Source: Rhizosphaericola mali (GTDB lineage Bacteria > Bacteroidota > Bacteroidia > Chitinophagales > Chitinophagaceae). From it: a DNA stretch of 64,000 bases. The notes beneath the pieces are model-generated. The model searched no databases, was not told where the DNA came from, and worked only from the letters and a program-made list of their open reading frames with translations. Of this stretch, positions 18,578 to 28,435 are shown in pieces. How positions within the stretch are numbered: the first letter of the stretch is position 1; each line of letters starts with the position of its first letter. The DNA is taken from positions 2,356,001 through 2,420,000 of the forward strand of contig NZ_CP044016.1 of NCBI RefSeq assembly GCF_004337365.2. The letters are read 5' to 3'. The position numbers and the translations under genes are program-made.

Positions 18578-18997
18578 ATGATTAGACTTTTACCCAGATG
18601 TTTTATTATAGCCTTATTTCTTTTGATTATTGGACTTTTCCCGTCCTTTAATGCAAATGGGAGATTTGCAATTGGGCAGTCTATTCATTCCGATACTATT
18701 TCATTGTTTAATTTATATGGAAAAAATTTGGAAAATATAGACGTAAAAAAATTCGTATCTAAACTTTATCCAAATCCTGCTAGCAATTATGTTATTATCG
18801 AATTTGATAGAACACTACCTACAAACACACATCTATTAGTTTACAGTTTTACTGGAAGTAAAATGGCAGACATTATGATTTCTAATTTAAAAGTTGATTT
18901 AAACTTGAGTAATTATTATAGAGGTTTATATTTATACCAACTTATAGCGACAACTGGAAAAATTCTCGAAAGCGGTAAATTTCAAGTTATTAAGTAA
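18578..18997 (+). CDS. minimal T9SS type A sorting-domain protein
   Basis: The 139-residue product has an N-terminal signal peptide (hydrophobic core about residues 8-24, probable cleavage after NANG or nearby). A polar linker of roughly 30-35 residues follows. From about residue 61 it has a type A T9SS C-terminal domain: KLYPNPASNYVIIEF, VYSFTGSKM, LNLSNYYRGLYLYQLIATTGKILESGKFQVIK. In known T9SS substrates this domain follows a large enzyme or adhesin and is removed during export. Here almost nothing precedes it. It could be a small secreted peptide carrier or a remnant of a larger gene. Confidence 0.85.
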   Translation: MIRLLPRCFIIALFLLIIGLFPSFNANGRFAIGQSIHSDTISLFNLYGKNLENIDVKKFVSKLYPNPASNYVIIEFDRTLPTNTHLLVYSFTGSKMADIMISNLKVDLNLSNYYRGLYLYQLIATTGKILESGKFQVIK

Positions 18998-19075
18998 GTA
19001 AATCGTTATTTCAATTAATTTATTTTCAAGCAATCCATTGCATTAAAAAATAAAAATAGCTAAGCATTTTTTAGT

Positions 19076-19083
19076 TATGTTTG
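19076..19083 (+). promoter_or_regulatory. -7 promoter element for glmM
   Basis: TATGTTTG matches TAnnTTTG exactly, 17 bases before the glmM ATG. This would give a very short leader of about ten bases. Confidence 0.45.
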
Positions 19084-19100
19084 TTTAAATATTTCTCAAA

Positions 19101-20486
19101 ATGGCATTGATAAAAAGCATTTCAGGTATTAGAGGAACAATTGGTGGTCAACCTGGAGATTCCTTATCTCCTTTAGATATTGTAAAATTTGCAGCGGCTT
19201 ATGGTACATGGTTAAGAAAAAGAAATCCTGAAAACAAAAAAGTTGTCATCGGGCGTGATGGAAGGATCAGTGGTTCGGTTGTAAAAGACATAGTTATTCG
19301 CACCTTAAATATGGTAGGACTAGATGTTGTTGATTTAGATTTAAGCACGACTCCTACTGTGGAAATGGCTGTAAAATTTGAAAATGCGTCTGGTGGTATC
19401 ATCATTACTGCGAGCCATAATCCCAAGGAATGGAATGCTTTAAAATTATTAAATGAAGAAGGTGAATTCCTTAGTGGAAAAGACGGTGAAGAACTTTTAG
19501 AATTAGTAGAAACAGAGGCTTACGTATTTGTCAATGTAGATAATCTTGGAAAATTGACACAGAATACGGATGCGATGGAAAAGCACATCGAAGCGGTAGT
19601 TAATTATCCATTGGTAAATAAATCCAAAATTGAAGCCAAAAACTTTAAAGTTGTGGTAGATGGAGTCAATAGCTCAGGTTCTATTTTCATTCCACAACTG
19701 CTTTTAGCACTTGGATTATTACCTGAAAATATTATAGTTTTAAATAAAGAGGTAACTGGAAAATTTGCACATAATCCAGAACCTCTTCCGGAGAATCTTC
19801 GCGAATTGTGTAATGAGGTTAACAAAAACAAAGCTAATCTCGGTATTGCTATTGATCCTGATGTAGACAGGCTTTGTTTTGTGTGTGAAGATGGATCTAT
19901 GTTTGGTGAGGAATTCACATTAGTAGCAGTAGCAGATTATATTTTACAACATAAAAAAGGTCCGACTGTCAGCAATCTTTCCTCTACGCGTGCTTTGAGA
20001 GATGTAACCGAGAAGCATGGATGTGAATATTTTGCAAGCGCGGTGGGAGAAGTAAATGTTGTTGCTAAAATGAAAGAAGTACACGCGGTTATTGGCGGCG
20101 AAGGAAATGGAGGAATTATCGTTCCTGATTTTCACTATGGTCGCGATGCATTAATTGGTGTGGGTTTGTTTTTAAGTTTCCTTGCTGATAAAAAAAGTGC
20201 AAAACAATTAAGAGCGGAATATCCCAATTATTTCATTTCTAAGAATAAAATTGAATTAGATACAAAAGTCAATTTGCAAGATGTATTCGCACATATTTGT
20301 GATAAATATAAAAACAATAATATCAATAAAATTGATGGTTTGAAAATAGAATTTGATAAGGATTGGGTACACTTGAGACCAAGTAATACGGAACCAATCA
20401 TAAGAATCTATGCAGAAAGTAATTTTGAAACTACCGCAAATAATATTGCGAAAAGAATAATGCAAGATATCAAAGAATGTATGTAA
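19101..20486 (+). CDS. glmM: phosphoglucosamine mutase
   Basis: This 461-residue alpha-D-phosphohexomutase has the four family signatures in order: the phosphoserine loop TASHNP (Ser105), the metal site DPDVDRL, the sugar loop GEGNGG, and the C-terminal phosphate-binding RPSNTEP. GlmM converts glucosamine-6-phosphate to glucosamine-1-phosphate, the step toward UDP-GlcNAc for peptidoglycan and LPS. The short N-terminus SISGIRGTIGG agrees with the GlmM group of Bacteroidota, but a phosphomannomutase/phosphoglucomutase activity cannot be excluded. A promoter and hairpin separate it from the next gene. Confidence 0.88.
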   Translation: MALIKSISGIRGTIGGQPGDSLSPLDIVKFAAAYGTWLRKRNPENKKVVIGRDGRISGSVVKDIVIRTLNMVGLDVVDLDLSTTPTVEMAVKFENASGGIIITASHNPKEWNALKLLNEEGEFLSGKDGEELLELVETEAYVFVNVDNLGKLTQNTDAMEKHIEAVVNYPLVNKSKIEAKNFKVVVDGVNSSGSIFIPQLLLALGLLPENIIVLNKEVTGKFAHNPEPLPENLRELCNEVNKNKANLGIAIDPDVDRLCFVCEDGSMFGEEFTLVAVADYILQHKKGPTVSNLSSTRALRDVTEKHGCEYFASAVGEVNVVAKMKEVHAVIGGEGNGGIIVPDFHYGRDALIGVGLFLSFLADKKSAKQLRAEYPNYFISKNKIELDTKVNLQDVFAHICDKYKNNNINKIDGLKIEFDKDWVHLRPSNTEPIIRIYAESNFETTANNIAKRIMQDIKECM

Positions 20487-20506
20487 ATATTACATCATAA
20501 ATTGTG

Positions 20507-20514
20507 TAACTTTG
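20507..20514 (+). promoter_or_regulatory. -7 promoter element for the cysteine desulfurase gene
   Basis: TAACTTTG matches TAnnTTTG exactly. Transcription would begin near 20520, at the first base of the 16-bp hairpin described next. Confidence 0.5.
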
Positions 20515-20519
20515 CTCGT

Positions 20520-20561
20520 AAAATCATTTTTAGGTGAGATTTCTGACCTAAAAATGATTTT
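20520..20561 (+). promoter_or_regulatory. 16-bp perfect hairpin in the cysteine desulfurase leader
   Basis: AAAATCATTTTTAGGT (20520-20535) and ACCTAAAAATGATTTT (20546-20561) are exact complements around a ten-base loop, 25 bases before the ATG at 20587. It may be the terminator of glmM. It may also be a structured 5' end of the next transcript, since the predicted start point coincides with its left arm. Confidence 0.6.
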
Positions 20562-20586
20562 AATTTTATAAAAAAGGATAGAAAAG

Positions 20587-21723
20587 ATGACATCAGGAAA
20601 TAGGATTTATTTAGACAATGCTGCGACCACTCCGTTAAGTAAAGAAGTTTTAGAGGCAATGATGCCTTATTTGACCGAAAAATTTGGAAATCCATCTTCT
20701 ATTTATAGCTATGGAAGAGAAACAAGACTTCCGATTGAAAATGCAAGAAAACAAGTTGCGAAAATAATCCATGCACATCCTGGTGAAATATTTTTTACAA
20801 GTTGCGGTACAGAAAGTAGCAATACTGCAATCCAAGAATCCATTGTCAACCTGAATTGCAAGCATATCATTACCTCTCCTATTGAACATCATGCGACTTT
20901 ATATACAACAGAGTATTTGGCTAAAATGGGGAAGGTTACTTTAGATTTTGTCAAATTATTACCCAATGGACATGTCGATTTAGAAGATTTGGAAAAATTA
21001 TTAGCTGAAAGTAAAGAAAGAAGTTTGGTTTCTTTAATGCATGCAAATAATGAAATTGGCAATCTTTTAGATGTAGATCGAGTAAGCGCATTATGCCAAA
21101 AATATGACGCCATTTTTCATTGTGATACAGTGCAAACTATGGGACATTTAAAATTAGATGTTTCCAAAACACATTTTGATTTTATCACTTGCTCTGCACA
21201 TAAATTTCATGGTCCCAAAGGTGTTGGTTTTCTGTATATAAATGAAAATATCAAAATCGATCCATTTATCCATGGCGGTTCTCAAGAGAGGAACATGCGT
21301 GCAGGTACCGAAAATATTTATGGCATTGTTGGTCTTGCCAAAGCACTAGAAATTGCAGACGCGGCATTAGAAGAAGAGAGCACCTACATACAAGATTTAA
21401 AATCTTATATGGCAGAAGAATTAAAAAAAGCGATTCCTAGTGTTAATTTCAATGGAGATACCTTGGGAAATAGTTTATATACAGTTTTGAGTATTTCACT
21501 TCCTAAAACTGAAAAGTCTGAAATGATGCTTTTTAATTTGGATATTCATAATATTTGTGTTTCTGGAGGTAGTGCGTGTACAAGTGGTGCTGATCAAGGA
21601 AGCCATGTTATTAGAGCTATCAATAACGATCCAAACATTGTTCCATTGAGATTTTCTTTTAGCAAATACAATACAAAAGAGGAAATTGATACGGTAGTAA
21701 AGACATTGAAAACACTATTATAA
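20587..21723 (+). CDS. cysteine desulfurase (NifS/IscS type)
   Basis: The 378-residue PLP enzyme begins IYLDNAATTPL. It has the cofactor-stacking His in PIEHHAT (about 98-103), the Schiff-base lysine in SAHKFHGPKG (Lys206) and the sulfur-accepting cysteine in SGGSACTSG (Cys331) on a long flexible loop. It removes sulfur from cysteine as a persulfide for Fe-S cluster, tRNA thiolation or cofactor synthesis, leaving alanine. The order of motifs fits the IscS/NifS (group I) type rather than SufS. No iscU or iscA is adjacent. The LamG surface-protein gene starts seven bases downstream. Confidence 0.93.
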   Translation: MTSGNRIYLDNAATTPLSKEVLEAMMPYLTEKFGNPSSIYSYGRETRLPIENARKQVAKIIHAHPGEIFFTSCGTESSNTAIQESIVNLNCKHIITSPIEHHATLYTTEYLAKMGKVTLDFVKLLPNGHVDLEDLEKLLAESKERSLVSLMHANNEIGNLLDVDRVSALCQKYDAIFHCDTVQTMGHLKLDVSKTHFDFITCSAHKFHGPKGVGFLYINENIKIDPFIHGGSQERNMRAGTENIYGIVGLAKALEIADAALEEESTYIQDLKSYMAEELKKAIPSVNFNGDTLGNSLYTVLSISLPKTEKSEMMLFNLDIHNICVSGGSACTSGADQGSHVIRAINNDPNIVPLRFSFSKYNTKEEIDTVVKTLKTLL

Positions 21724-21730
21724 TTAACAA

Positions 21731-23749
21731 TTGATTTCAAGACCTAATTATACAAAACGAGCAAATCAACACTTATATAGTTGGTTGCTTGTTTTTCTTT
21801 TTATCGCGACAACTGCTATAAATTCTTTTTCTCAGCAATTAAGTAATTGTAATAACTGGGCAAATATTATCCAACGTAATACTAATGGAATTAATTGCTC
21901 TAATATTTCAATTAGTGGAAATTCATTGACGGTAGAAGCATTAATAAATAAAACTGATGCCTTTGACGGTACAAATGTGGGTGATATAGTTTCAAAACAT
22001 AATGATCCAACAGATTGTAATTATTTATTACGTCCTAATGGTGCCAGCATAACTACATCAAATGGCTTTTTCGCCACACCTACGGTTTGTATGATTGAGT
22101 CAAACAAAACGTATCATGTAGCCATGACCTACGACGGCTCAATATTAGTTTTTTACAGAAATGGAATACGTATGAGTAGTATTGCTTGTAGTGGCACTCT
22201 TATTACAAATGGATACAATACTAGAATAGGCGAACAAGCATCTCAATATTATATTGTATCTAGTTTCGTAGGCTATATAAATGAAGTAAAGATTTGGAAT
22301 ATTGCACGAACTCAAGAACAAATAAATAGCTACTTAACATCTGCTCTACCCAACCCAACTACTCAAAATGGTTTATTGGCATATTATTCATTTGATAATT
22401 TGAAAAATAAACAAGGAAATACAAATTTCGATGCGATTATAGATAATAATACAGTAATTAATAAAACAGTATCTTCTTGTACATTAGGAGAAGATCCTTG
22501 TCCTCCGACATGTACAACTCCAGTAGATTTTACTATAAAACAAGACAAATGTGATCCCTCATTGTTTTATTTACAAAGCACGTTAACTACAGCCAATACA
22601 AAATCAATAATTTGGTCATCAGATAATGGAACATTTAGCAACAATAATAGTGATCATCCAACCATCAAGTTTACCTCTAATGGAACATTTAATATTAAAT
22701 TGTTAGTAACGAATAGCAATGGTTGTACTGGCATGATCACCAAAAATATAACGGTTAATAGTGCTCCAATTAGCCTAATTAATAAACCTATATCTAATCT
22801 TGTTTGTCCAAATACAGCAACAAATATTTCGATCAATAACAATAGTACCTATTCTAATATTCAATGGTATGCAAACAATGATTTAATTTCTGGTAATTCA
22901 GATGAAATTCAATATTCATTTATCCAAAATACAACTATAAAAGTATCTGTACAAAATAATGATGGCTGTATACTTGAAGATCAATATGAATATAATGTAA
23001 GAGCAGAACCACATTTTACAATTTCTGCTAATAACATGGAGACTTGCCAAGGAGAATCAATAAATCTTTCAGCTGATGGAGGAACGGATTATAATTGGTA
23101 TATTGAGAATGAGTCTAATAGTATTGGATTGGCAAATACGATTACTTACCAACCAAATCAGTCTGAAACTATACATGTAAAAATTTCAGAAGCAATTTGT
23201 AATAATTCCATAGTATTACAATCTCAGGTTATAATTCATTCATTACCTGAAATTACGATTAGTAAATCAAATGATATTTCTTGCATCAACAATAACGTAA
23301 CATTGACTGCAAATGGAGGTATTAAATATGTTTGGGAAAATTTTCCAAATAACACATCAAATATAATCGCAGTATCACCAGAAACCGAAACAACCTATAA
23401 CGTAACAGGTTTTAATCAGTACAATTGCGCAAATACTTCAACAATAACCGTTATTTTAGATGAAAAATACAAAGAAGTTAAACTCTTTATTCCATCTGCA
23501 TTTACACCGAATAATGATGGTAAAAATGATTTCTTTAAAGCAACAAGTAACGCTAAAATAGATCGCTATTCCTTGAAAATATTTAATCGATGGGGCAACT
23601 TAGTATTTTCTAGTAATAATATAAGCAATGGATGGAATGGAAAATATAATAACAACACTTTACCAACAGGAACTTATATCTATGAAATTACAGCAAGCAA
23701 TTTTTGTAAAGAATTTCATAAGAAAGGAACCTTAGTACTCATAAAGTAA
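21731..23749 (+). CDS. LamG/PKD surface protein with T9SS type B sorting domain
   Basis: The frame opens at TTG 21731, just after an in-frame stop. No ATG is available before a signal peptide (LVFLFIATTAINSFSQ, ending near residue 35), so TTG is the likely start. Residues about 45-215 form a LamG/concanavalin-like fold (DGTNVGDIVSKHN, GYINEVKIWNIARTQEQI, LLAYYSFDN). PKD/Ig-like modules follow (about 265-560). The last ~100 residues are a CHU_C type B domain: AFTPNNDGKNDFF, NRWGNLVF, GWNGKYNN and KKGTLVLIK. It is exported by the type IX system, probably as a carbohydrate- or surface-binding adhesin; the ligand is not readable. Confidence 0.9.
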   Translation: MISRPNYTKRANQHLYSWLLVFLFIATTAINSFSQQLSNCNNWANIIQRNTNGINCSNISISGNSLTVEALINKTDAFDGTNVGDIVSKHNDPTDCNYLLRPNGASITTSNGFFATPTVCMIESNKTYHVAMTYDGSILVFYRNGIRMSSIACSGTLITNGYNTRIGEQASQYYIVSSFVGYINEVKIWNIARTQEQINSYLTSALPNPTTQNGLLAYYSFDNLKNKQGNTNFDAIIDNNTVINKTVSSCTLGEDPCPPTCTTPVDFTIKQDKCDPSLFYLQSTLTTANTKSIIWSSDNGTFSNNNSDHPTIKFTSNGTFNIKLLVTNSNGCTGMITKNITVNSAPISLINKPISNLVCPNTATNISINNNSTYSNIQWYANNDLISGNSDEIQYSFIQNTTIKVSVQNNDGCILEDQYEYNVRAEPHFTISANNMETCQGESINLSADGGTDYNWYIENESNSIGLANTITYQPNQSETIHVKISEAICNNSIVLQSQVIIHSLPEITISKSNDISCINNNVTLTANGGIKYVWENFPNNTSNIIAVSPETETTYNVTGFNQYNCANTSTITVILDEKYKEVKLFIPSAFTPNNDGKNDFFKATSNAKIDRYSLKIFNRWGNLVFSSNNISNGWNGKYNNNTLPTGTYIYEITASNFCKEFHKKGTLVLIK

Positions 23750-23756
23750 TAATCAC

Positions 23757-23813
23757 TACGCTAAATAATAAAGGGATGAAACTTATAGTTTCATCCCTTT
23801 ATTATTTAGCGTA
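23757..23813. terminator. 26-bp perfect inverted repeat, bidirectional terminator
   Basis: Arms 23757-23782 and 23788-23813 are exact complements over 26 bases, with a five-base TTATA loop. It lies between the convergent LamG-protein gene and secA, eight bases after the former's stop and 14 before the latter's. The core holds AAGGGATGAAAC. It is much longer than a usual intrinsic terminator and lacks a clear T-run directly after the stem. Confidence 0.75.
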
Positions 23814-23827
23814 GCTACATTAATGAA

Positions 23828-26800
23828 TTATAAATCTTTGCCGTGGCAATTTTTATATTTCTTACCACTACCACAAGGACAAGGGTCATTGCGTCCAATT
23901 TTTGGCTCAGCAACGACTGGTTCTTGCTTAGGCTCGTCTAAAATTTCGGTAGGTTGTTGGTACACATCTTTTTCATTGGCACCATATTCTTGACCATTGG
24001 CAATAACATCTGCTTTATTAGAAGTAGTTTTGCTCAAATCGGTTCTTTTTCTATGTCCCTCTTCCAACACTTGCATAGGTGCTTGAGGTTGTTGAGGATT
24101 ATTATTTTGTTCACCTGGAATTTCTACATGTGACAAAAATTCAACCACTTCTTTATTTATTTCTGCATTTAACTGTGCAAATAAACCATAAGCTTCTTGT
24201 TTGTAGATAACCAATGGATCTTTTTGTTCGTAGTAAGCGGTTTGTACACTTTGTTTTAAATCATCCATAGCACGCAAATGTTCTTTCCATGCATCATCAA
24301 TAATAGCAAGTGTAATTGTTTTTTCCAAACTCTTCACTAACTCCGTACCATTTGTTTCCAAAGTTTTATTCAAATTAGCTAAAACTTGAATTCCTTTTTT
24401 ACCATCGGTGAATGGAACTACTACATTTTGAATTTGTCCAGCTTGATTAGTCGCAATATTTTGGAATACAGGTAAAACTTGTGAAGCAATAGCATCTTTT
24501 ACTTTTACGTAGTGGTTGTATCCTTCCAAATAAACCTTTTCTGCTAATTTTTGAATATTTGAACTTTCAAATTCTTCTTTCGTAATAGCAGAATCCACAC
24601 CATAGCTTACGATCAAATCTAATTTGAATCCATCATAATCATTGGTTTCTTTATAGGATGAAGCAATACCTTCAGCGATATTGTAGAATGCGCCATCCAA
24701 ATCCAATGCTAATCTGTCACCAAATAAGGCGTGATTACGTTTTGTATAAATAACTGTTCTTTGTTTATTCATAACGTCATCATATTCTAATAGACGTTTA
24801 CGAATACCAAAGTTATTTTCTTCTACTTTTTTTTGAGCACGTTCAATAGACTTGGTAATCATACTGTGTTGGATGACTTCACCTTCTTTATAACCAGCGA
24901 AATCCATCACTTTAGCAATACGTTCACTACCAAACATACGCATCAAATCATCTTCCAAAGAAACGTAGAATTGAGAAGAACCTGGATCACCTTGACGACC
25001 CGCACGACCACGTAACTGGCGATCGACACGACGGCTCTCATGACGTTCTGTACCCAAAATAGCCAAACCTCCCGCTTCTTTCACGCCTTCACCCAATTTG
25101 ATATCGGTACCACGACCCGCCATATTTGTAGCGATTGTTACAGCACCAGCTTTACCTGCTTCAGCTACAACTTGTGCTTCATGTGCGTGTTGTTTGGCAT
25201 TCAATACTTTGTGTGGAATTTGTTTTTGACGAAGCATTCTGCTCAATAATTCAGAAACTTCAACAGAAGTAGTACCGACAAGAACAGGACGACCCGCTTT
25301 TGTCAATTCAACGATTTCGTCAATTACAGCACCATATTTTTCTCTCTTCGTTTTGAAGATTAAATCATGTTCATCTTTTCTGGAAATATTAATATTCGTA
25401 GGAATGTTGACCACATCCAATTTATATATATCCCAAAGTTCCGCTGCTTCCGTTTCTGCAGTACCAGTCATACCCGCTAGTTTGTGGTACATTCTGAAAT
25501 AATTCTGCAAAGTAACAGTTGCATAAGTCTGAGACGCAGCTTCAATTTTTACATTTTCTTTCGCTTCTAATGCTTGGTGCAAACCGTCAGAATAACGGCG
25601 ACCATCCATGATACGACCAGTTTGTTCATCAACGATTTTTACTTGACCATCAATAACAACGTATTCATTATCTTTTTCAAATAAAGTATATGCTTTCAAT
25701 AATTGATGTACACCATGAATTCTATCTGTTTTGGTACTATAATCATTTAAAGCAACTTCTTTTTGTTGTAGCTTTTCTTCCGCAGTCGTATCTGTTTCTT
25801 TAGCAATATTGGACAAAATAGTTCCAATATCAGGCATCACGAAGAAATGAGGATCTTCTCCTGCTTTTGTCAAAGCAGCGATACCTTTATCTGTTAATTC
25901 AACTGAATTATTTTTTTCATCTATATAGAAAAATAAGCCTTCATCTATAAGATGCATTTGCTTTTGCTGATCTGCTAAATAGAAATTTTCCGCTTTTTGT
26001 AATTTTTGACGATTACCCGCTTCACTTAAATATTTAATTAAAGCACCAGTTTTAGGTAAACCTCTATGAGCTTTGTATAAAGCAAATCCACCTTCTTTGG
26101 GATCATCTTTACCTTCTGCAATTAATTTTTTTGCTTCAATCAAAGATTGATTCACAATTCTTCTTTGCGCTTCTACCAGTTGTTCTACACGTGGACGAAG
26201 ATCAAAGAATTGTTGTGTAGAAGTATCTCTACTTACTGGACCAGAAATAATCAATGGCGTTCTAGCATCATCAATCAATACACTATCGACCTCATCGATC
26301 ATCGCATAATGATGTTTTCTTTGCACCATTTCTTCTGGATTTTGCACCATATTATCTCTCAAATAGTCAAATCCAAATTCGTTATTGGTTCCGTAAGTGA
26401 TATCTGCTGCATACGCTTTTCTTCTTGCTGGTGTATTTGGTTGATGTTTATCAATACAATCAACAGTGATACCCAACCATTCAAATAATGGTCCGTTCCA
26501 TTCGCTATCACGACGTGCCAAATAGTCATTTACAGTAACCAAATGCACACCTTGTCCTGCCAAAGCATTCAAATATGCTGGTAAAGTAGAAACCAAAGTT
26601 TTACCTTCACCAGTTGCCATTTCGGAGATTTTACCTTGATGTAAAACTGCACCACCGATTAACTGTACATCATAGTGAACCATGTTCCATGTAACAGTAC
26701 CGCCACCAGCTGTCCATGTATGACTAAAATAGCTTTTATCACCGTCAATTCTAATATAACCTTTTTTATGCGCTTCTAATTGACGATCCAATTCCGTTGC

Positions 26801-27196
26801 AGTCGATTCCAACTCATCATTATCTTTTAAACGATGTGCAGTTTCTTTTACAACAGCAAAAGCTTCTGGTAAAATTTCATTTAAAATTTCTTCTAATTTC
26901 TCGTCACGATCTTTCTTTAAAGTATCAATTTCTTGATATAAAGTATCTTTTTGTTCGATTTCTGTTTCTGGAAGATTTTCTGCTTCGTCTTTTTTGGCAT
27001 TAATGTTACCATCGATATCTTTAAGATAATCGCTTATCCTGCTTCTAAATTCAACAGTTTTACCTCTAAGTTCGTCATTATTCAAACTTTGATATTGTTG
27101 ATAATATTCATTGATTTTATCAACAATAGGTTGTATTTTTTTGACGTCTTTTTCACTTTTATTGCCTCCAAGAAGCTTACTTAAGAAACCTAACAT
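23828..27196 (-). CDS. secA: preprotein translocase ATPase SecA
   Basis: The 1122-residue product has Walker A MATGEGKT (193-200), the DEAD-like [18 protein letters not shown], the second nucleotide-binding half with [12 protein letters not shown] and [23 protein letters not shown]. The C-terminal zinc finger is [13 protein letters not shown] (Cys1106, Cys1108, Cys1117, His1118), which binds SecB or ribosomes. SecA drives unfolded proteins through SecYEG. It is longer than the E. coli protein (901) mainly by charged insertions, including one at about residues 60-105, as usual in Bacteroidota. It is divergent from atpG and ends at the long inverted repeat. Confidence 0.98.
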   Translation of the reverse strand: MLGFLSKLLGGNKSEKDVKKIQPIVDKINEYYQQYQSLNNDELRGKTVEFRSRISDYLKDIDGNINAKKDEAENLPETEIEQKDTLYQEIDTLKKDRDEKLEEILNEILPEAFAVVKETAHRLKDNDELESTATELDRQLEAHKKGYIRIDGDKSYFSHTWTAGGGTVTWNMVHYDVQLIGGAVLHQGKISEMATGEGKTLVSTLPAYLNALAGQGVHLVTVNDYLARRDSEWNGPLFEWLGITVDCIDKHQPNTPARRKAYAADITYGTNNEFGFDYLRDNMVQNPEEMVQRKHHYAMIDEVDSVLIDDARTPLIISGPVSRDTSTQQFFDLRPRVEQLVEAQRRIVNQSLIEAKKLIAEGKDDPKEGGFALYKAHRGLPKTGALIKYLSEAGNRQKLQKAENFYLADQQKQMHLIDEGLFFYIDEKNNSVELTDKGIAALTKAGEDPHFFVMPDIGTILSNIAKETDTTAEEKLQQKEVALNDYSTKTDRIHGVHQLLKAYTLFEKDNEYVVIDGQVKIVDEQTGRIMDGRRYSDGLHQALEAKENVKIEAASQTYATVTLQNYFRMYHKLAGMTGTAETEAAELWDIYKLDVVNIPTNINISRKDEHDLIFKTKREKYGAVIDEIVELTKAGRPVLVGTTSVEVSELLSRMLRQKQIPHKVLNAKQHAHEAQVVAEAGKAGAVTIATNMAGRGTDIKLGEGVKEAGGLAILGTERHESRRVDRQLRGRAGRQGDPGSSQFYVSLEDDLMRMFGSERIAKVMDFAGYKEGEVIQHSMITKSIERAQKKVEENNFGIRKRLLEYDDVMNKQRTVIYTKRNHALFGDRLALDLDGAFYNIAEGIASSYKETNDYDGFKLDLIVSYGVDSAITKEEFESSNIQKLAEKVYLEGYNHYVKVKDAIASQVLPVFQNIATNQAGQIQNVVVPFTDGKKGIQVLANLNKTLETNGTELVKSLEKTITLAIIDDAWKEHLRAMDDLKQSVQTAYYEQKDPLVIYKQEAYGLFAQLNAEINKEVVEFLSHVEIPGEQNNNPQQPQAPMQVLEEGHRKRTDLSKTTSNKADVIANGQEYGANEKDVYQQPTEILDEPKQEPVVAEPKIGRNDPCPCGSGKKYKNCHGKDL

Positions 27197-27299
27197 ATAT
27201 AAATATTAATACTTTTTTATTCGTAATTTTCGTAAACCAATTATCAAAAACAGTGCATTTATAACAAATTCGCCAAAATGTCAGTCTTTATAAAGTTGC

Positions 27300-27307
27300 C
27301 AAAGTTA
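27300..27307 (-). promoter_or_regulatory. possible -7 promoter element for secA
   Basis: On the minus strand the bases read TAACTTTG, an exact TAnnTTTG, about 100 bases before the secA start. The -33 element is not evident. Confidence 0.4.
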
Positions 27308-27404
27308 ATAAAACCCAGCCATACACCGTGAGTAATTAACGTATTTTGCCAAAATGTGTAAAAAAATCCTGTATTATTAATTGTTTCAATTCAATAGAAT
27401 GGTT

Positions 27405-27412
27405 TACTTTTG
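27405..27412 (+). promoter_or_regulatory. -7 promoter element for atpG
   Basis: TACTTTTG matches TAnnTTTG exactly. TTG at 27381-27383 stands 21 bases upstream, a fitting -33 element. The leader would be about 55 bases. Confidence 0.55.
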
Positions 27413-27474
27413 CACGCAAATTCAGAAAATAGAAATTTTTTAACAGATTTCTATACAACAAATAGATAGTAACA

Positions 27475-28356
27475 ATGCCAGGACAATTACAAGAAGTTCG
27501 CACTCGTATCAAATCTGTACAGTCTTCTCAACAGATGACCAAAGCTATGAAAATGGTTAGCGCCGCTAAACTGCGTCGTGCTCAAGATTCCATTTTGCAA
27601 ATGCGCCCTTATGCAGTCAAGTTGCAGGAAATGCTTAGCAACATCATTGACAGCTTGGAAGGTGATTCTAATATTACATTAGGCGTTGAAAGACCAGTTG
27701 AAAAAGTATTGTTGATCGTCATTACAAGTGATAGAGGTCTTGCAGGTGGTTATAATTCTAATTTGATCAAACTTACCAAAAATATTATCGCAGAGAAATA
27801 TAGCGAGCAAAATACAAAAGGTAATGTTACCATCTGGAATATTGGTAAGAAAGGTTACGAAAACTTGACTTCCAATGGTTACAAAACAGTAGAGACATAT
27901 AAAGAATTGTTGGTAAATATCAGTTTTGACAAAGTGCAAGACGCGGCACAAGCAGCCGTTAAAGCATTTGAAAATAAAGAATTTGACAAAATCGATATTA
28001 TCTATAGCGAATTTAAAAATGCAGCTACTTTCAATTATAAAGTGGAGCCATTTTTACCAATTCCAAAAGTGGAGAAAAAAGAAAACAACAATAAAGTTGA
28101 TTTCATTTTCGAACCATCCAAAGATGAATTGATCAACACATTGATTCCTAAAATTTTGAATACGCAATTATACAAAGCTGTGTTAGATGCTAATGCGAGT
28201 GAACATGGTGCACGTATGACCGCAATGGATACGGCAAGTAACAATGCTGCGGAAATCTTGAAAAGCTTAAAAATCTCTTACAACCGTGCTCGTCAAGCGG
28301 CTATTACTACCGAGTTGACAGAAATCGTGAGTGGAGCTGCAGCTTTAGAAGGTTAA
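27475..28356 (+). CDS. atpG: F0F1 ATP synthase gamma subunit
   Basis: The 293-residue product starts with the conserved N-terminal helix (LQEVRTRIKSVQSSQQMTKAMKMVSAAKLRRAQ). It ends with the matching C-terminal helix (EHGARMTAMDTASNNAAEILKSLKISYNRARQAAITTELTEIVSGAAAL). These two helices form the rotating coiled-coil shaft inside the alpha3beta3 ring. Length is normal. It has its own promoter and terminator and no other ATP synthase gene lies beside it. Confidence 0.97.
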   Translation: MPGQLQEVRTRIKSVQSSQQMTKAMKMVSAAKLRRAQDSILQMRPYAVKLQEMLSNIIDSLEGDSNITLGVERPVEKVLLIVITSDRGLAGGYNSNLIKLTKNIIAEKYSEQNTKGNVTIWNIGKKGYENLTSNGYKTVETYKELLVNISFDKVQDAAQAAVKAFENKEFDKIDIIYSEFKNAATFNYKVEPFLPIPKVEKKENNNKVDFIFEPSKDELINTLIPKILNTQLYKAVLDANASEHGARMTAMDTASNNAAEILKSLKISYNRARQAAITTELTEIVSGAAALEG

Positions 28357-28375
28357 TATCCAAAAAAATATTACG

Positions 28376-28407
28376 AAAAAGTCTCGGCAAGCTGTCGAGA
28401 CTTTTTT
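28376..28407 (+). terminator. terminator of atpG
   Basis: AAAAAGTCTCG (28376-28386) pairs with CGAGACTTTTT (28396-28406) around a nine-base loop, ending in a T-run. Confidence 0.8.
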
Positions 28408-28435
28408 ATTTCAATTATATCTTCATAGTTCTAAG

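Noticed and set aside
27197-27474. Non-coding RNA in the largest gene-free stretch
   Set aside because: It contains no stable stem or recognisable RNA motif. Promoter elements for secA and atpG explain it.
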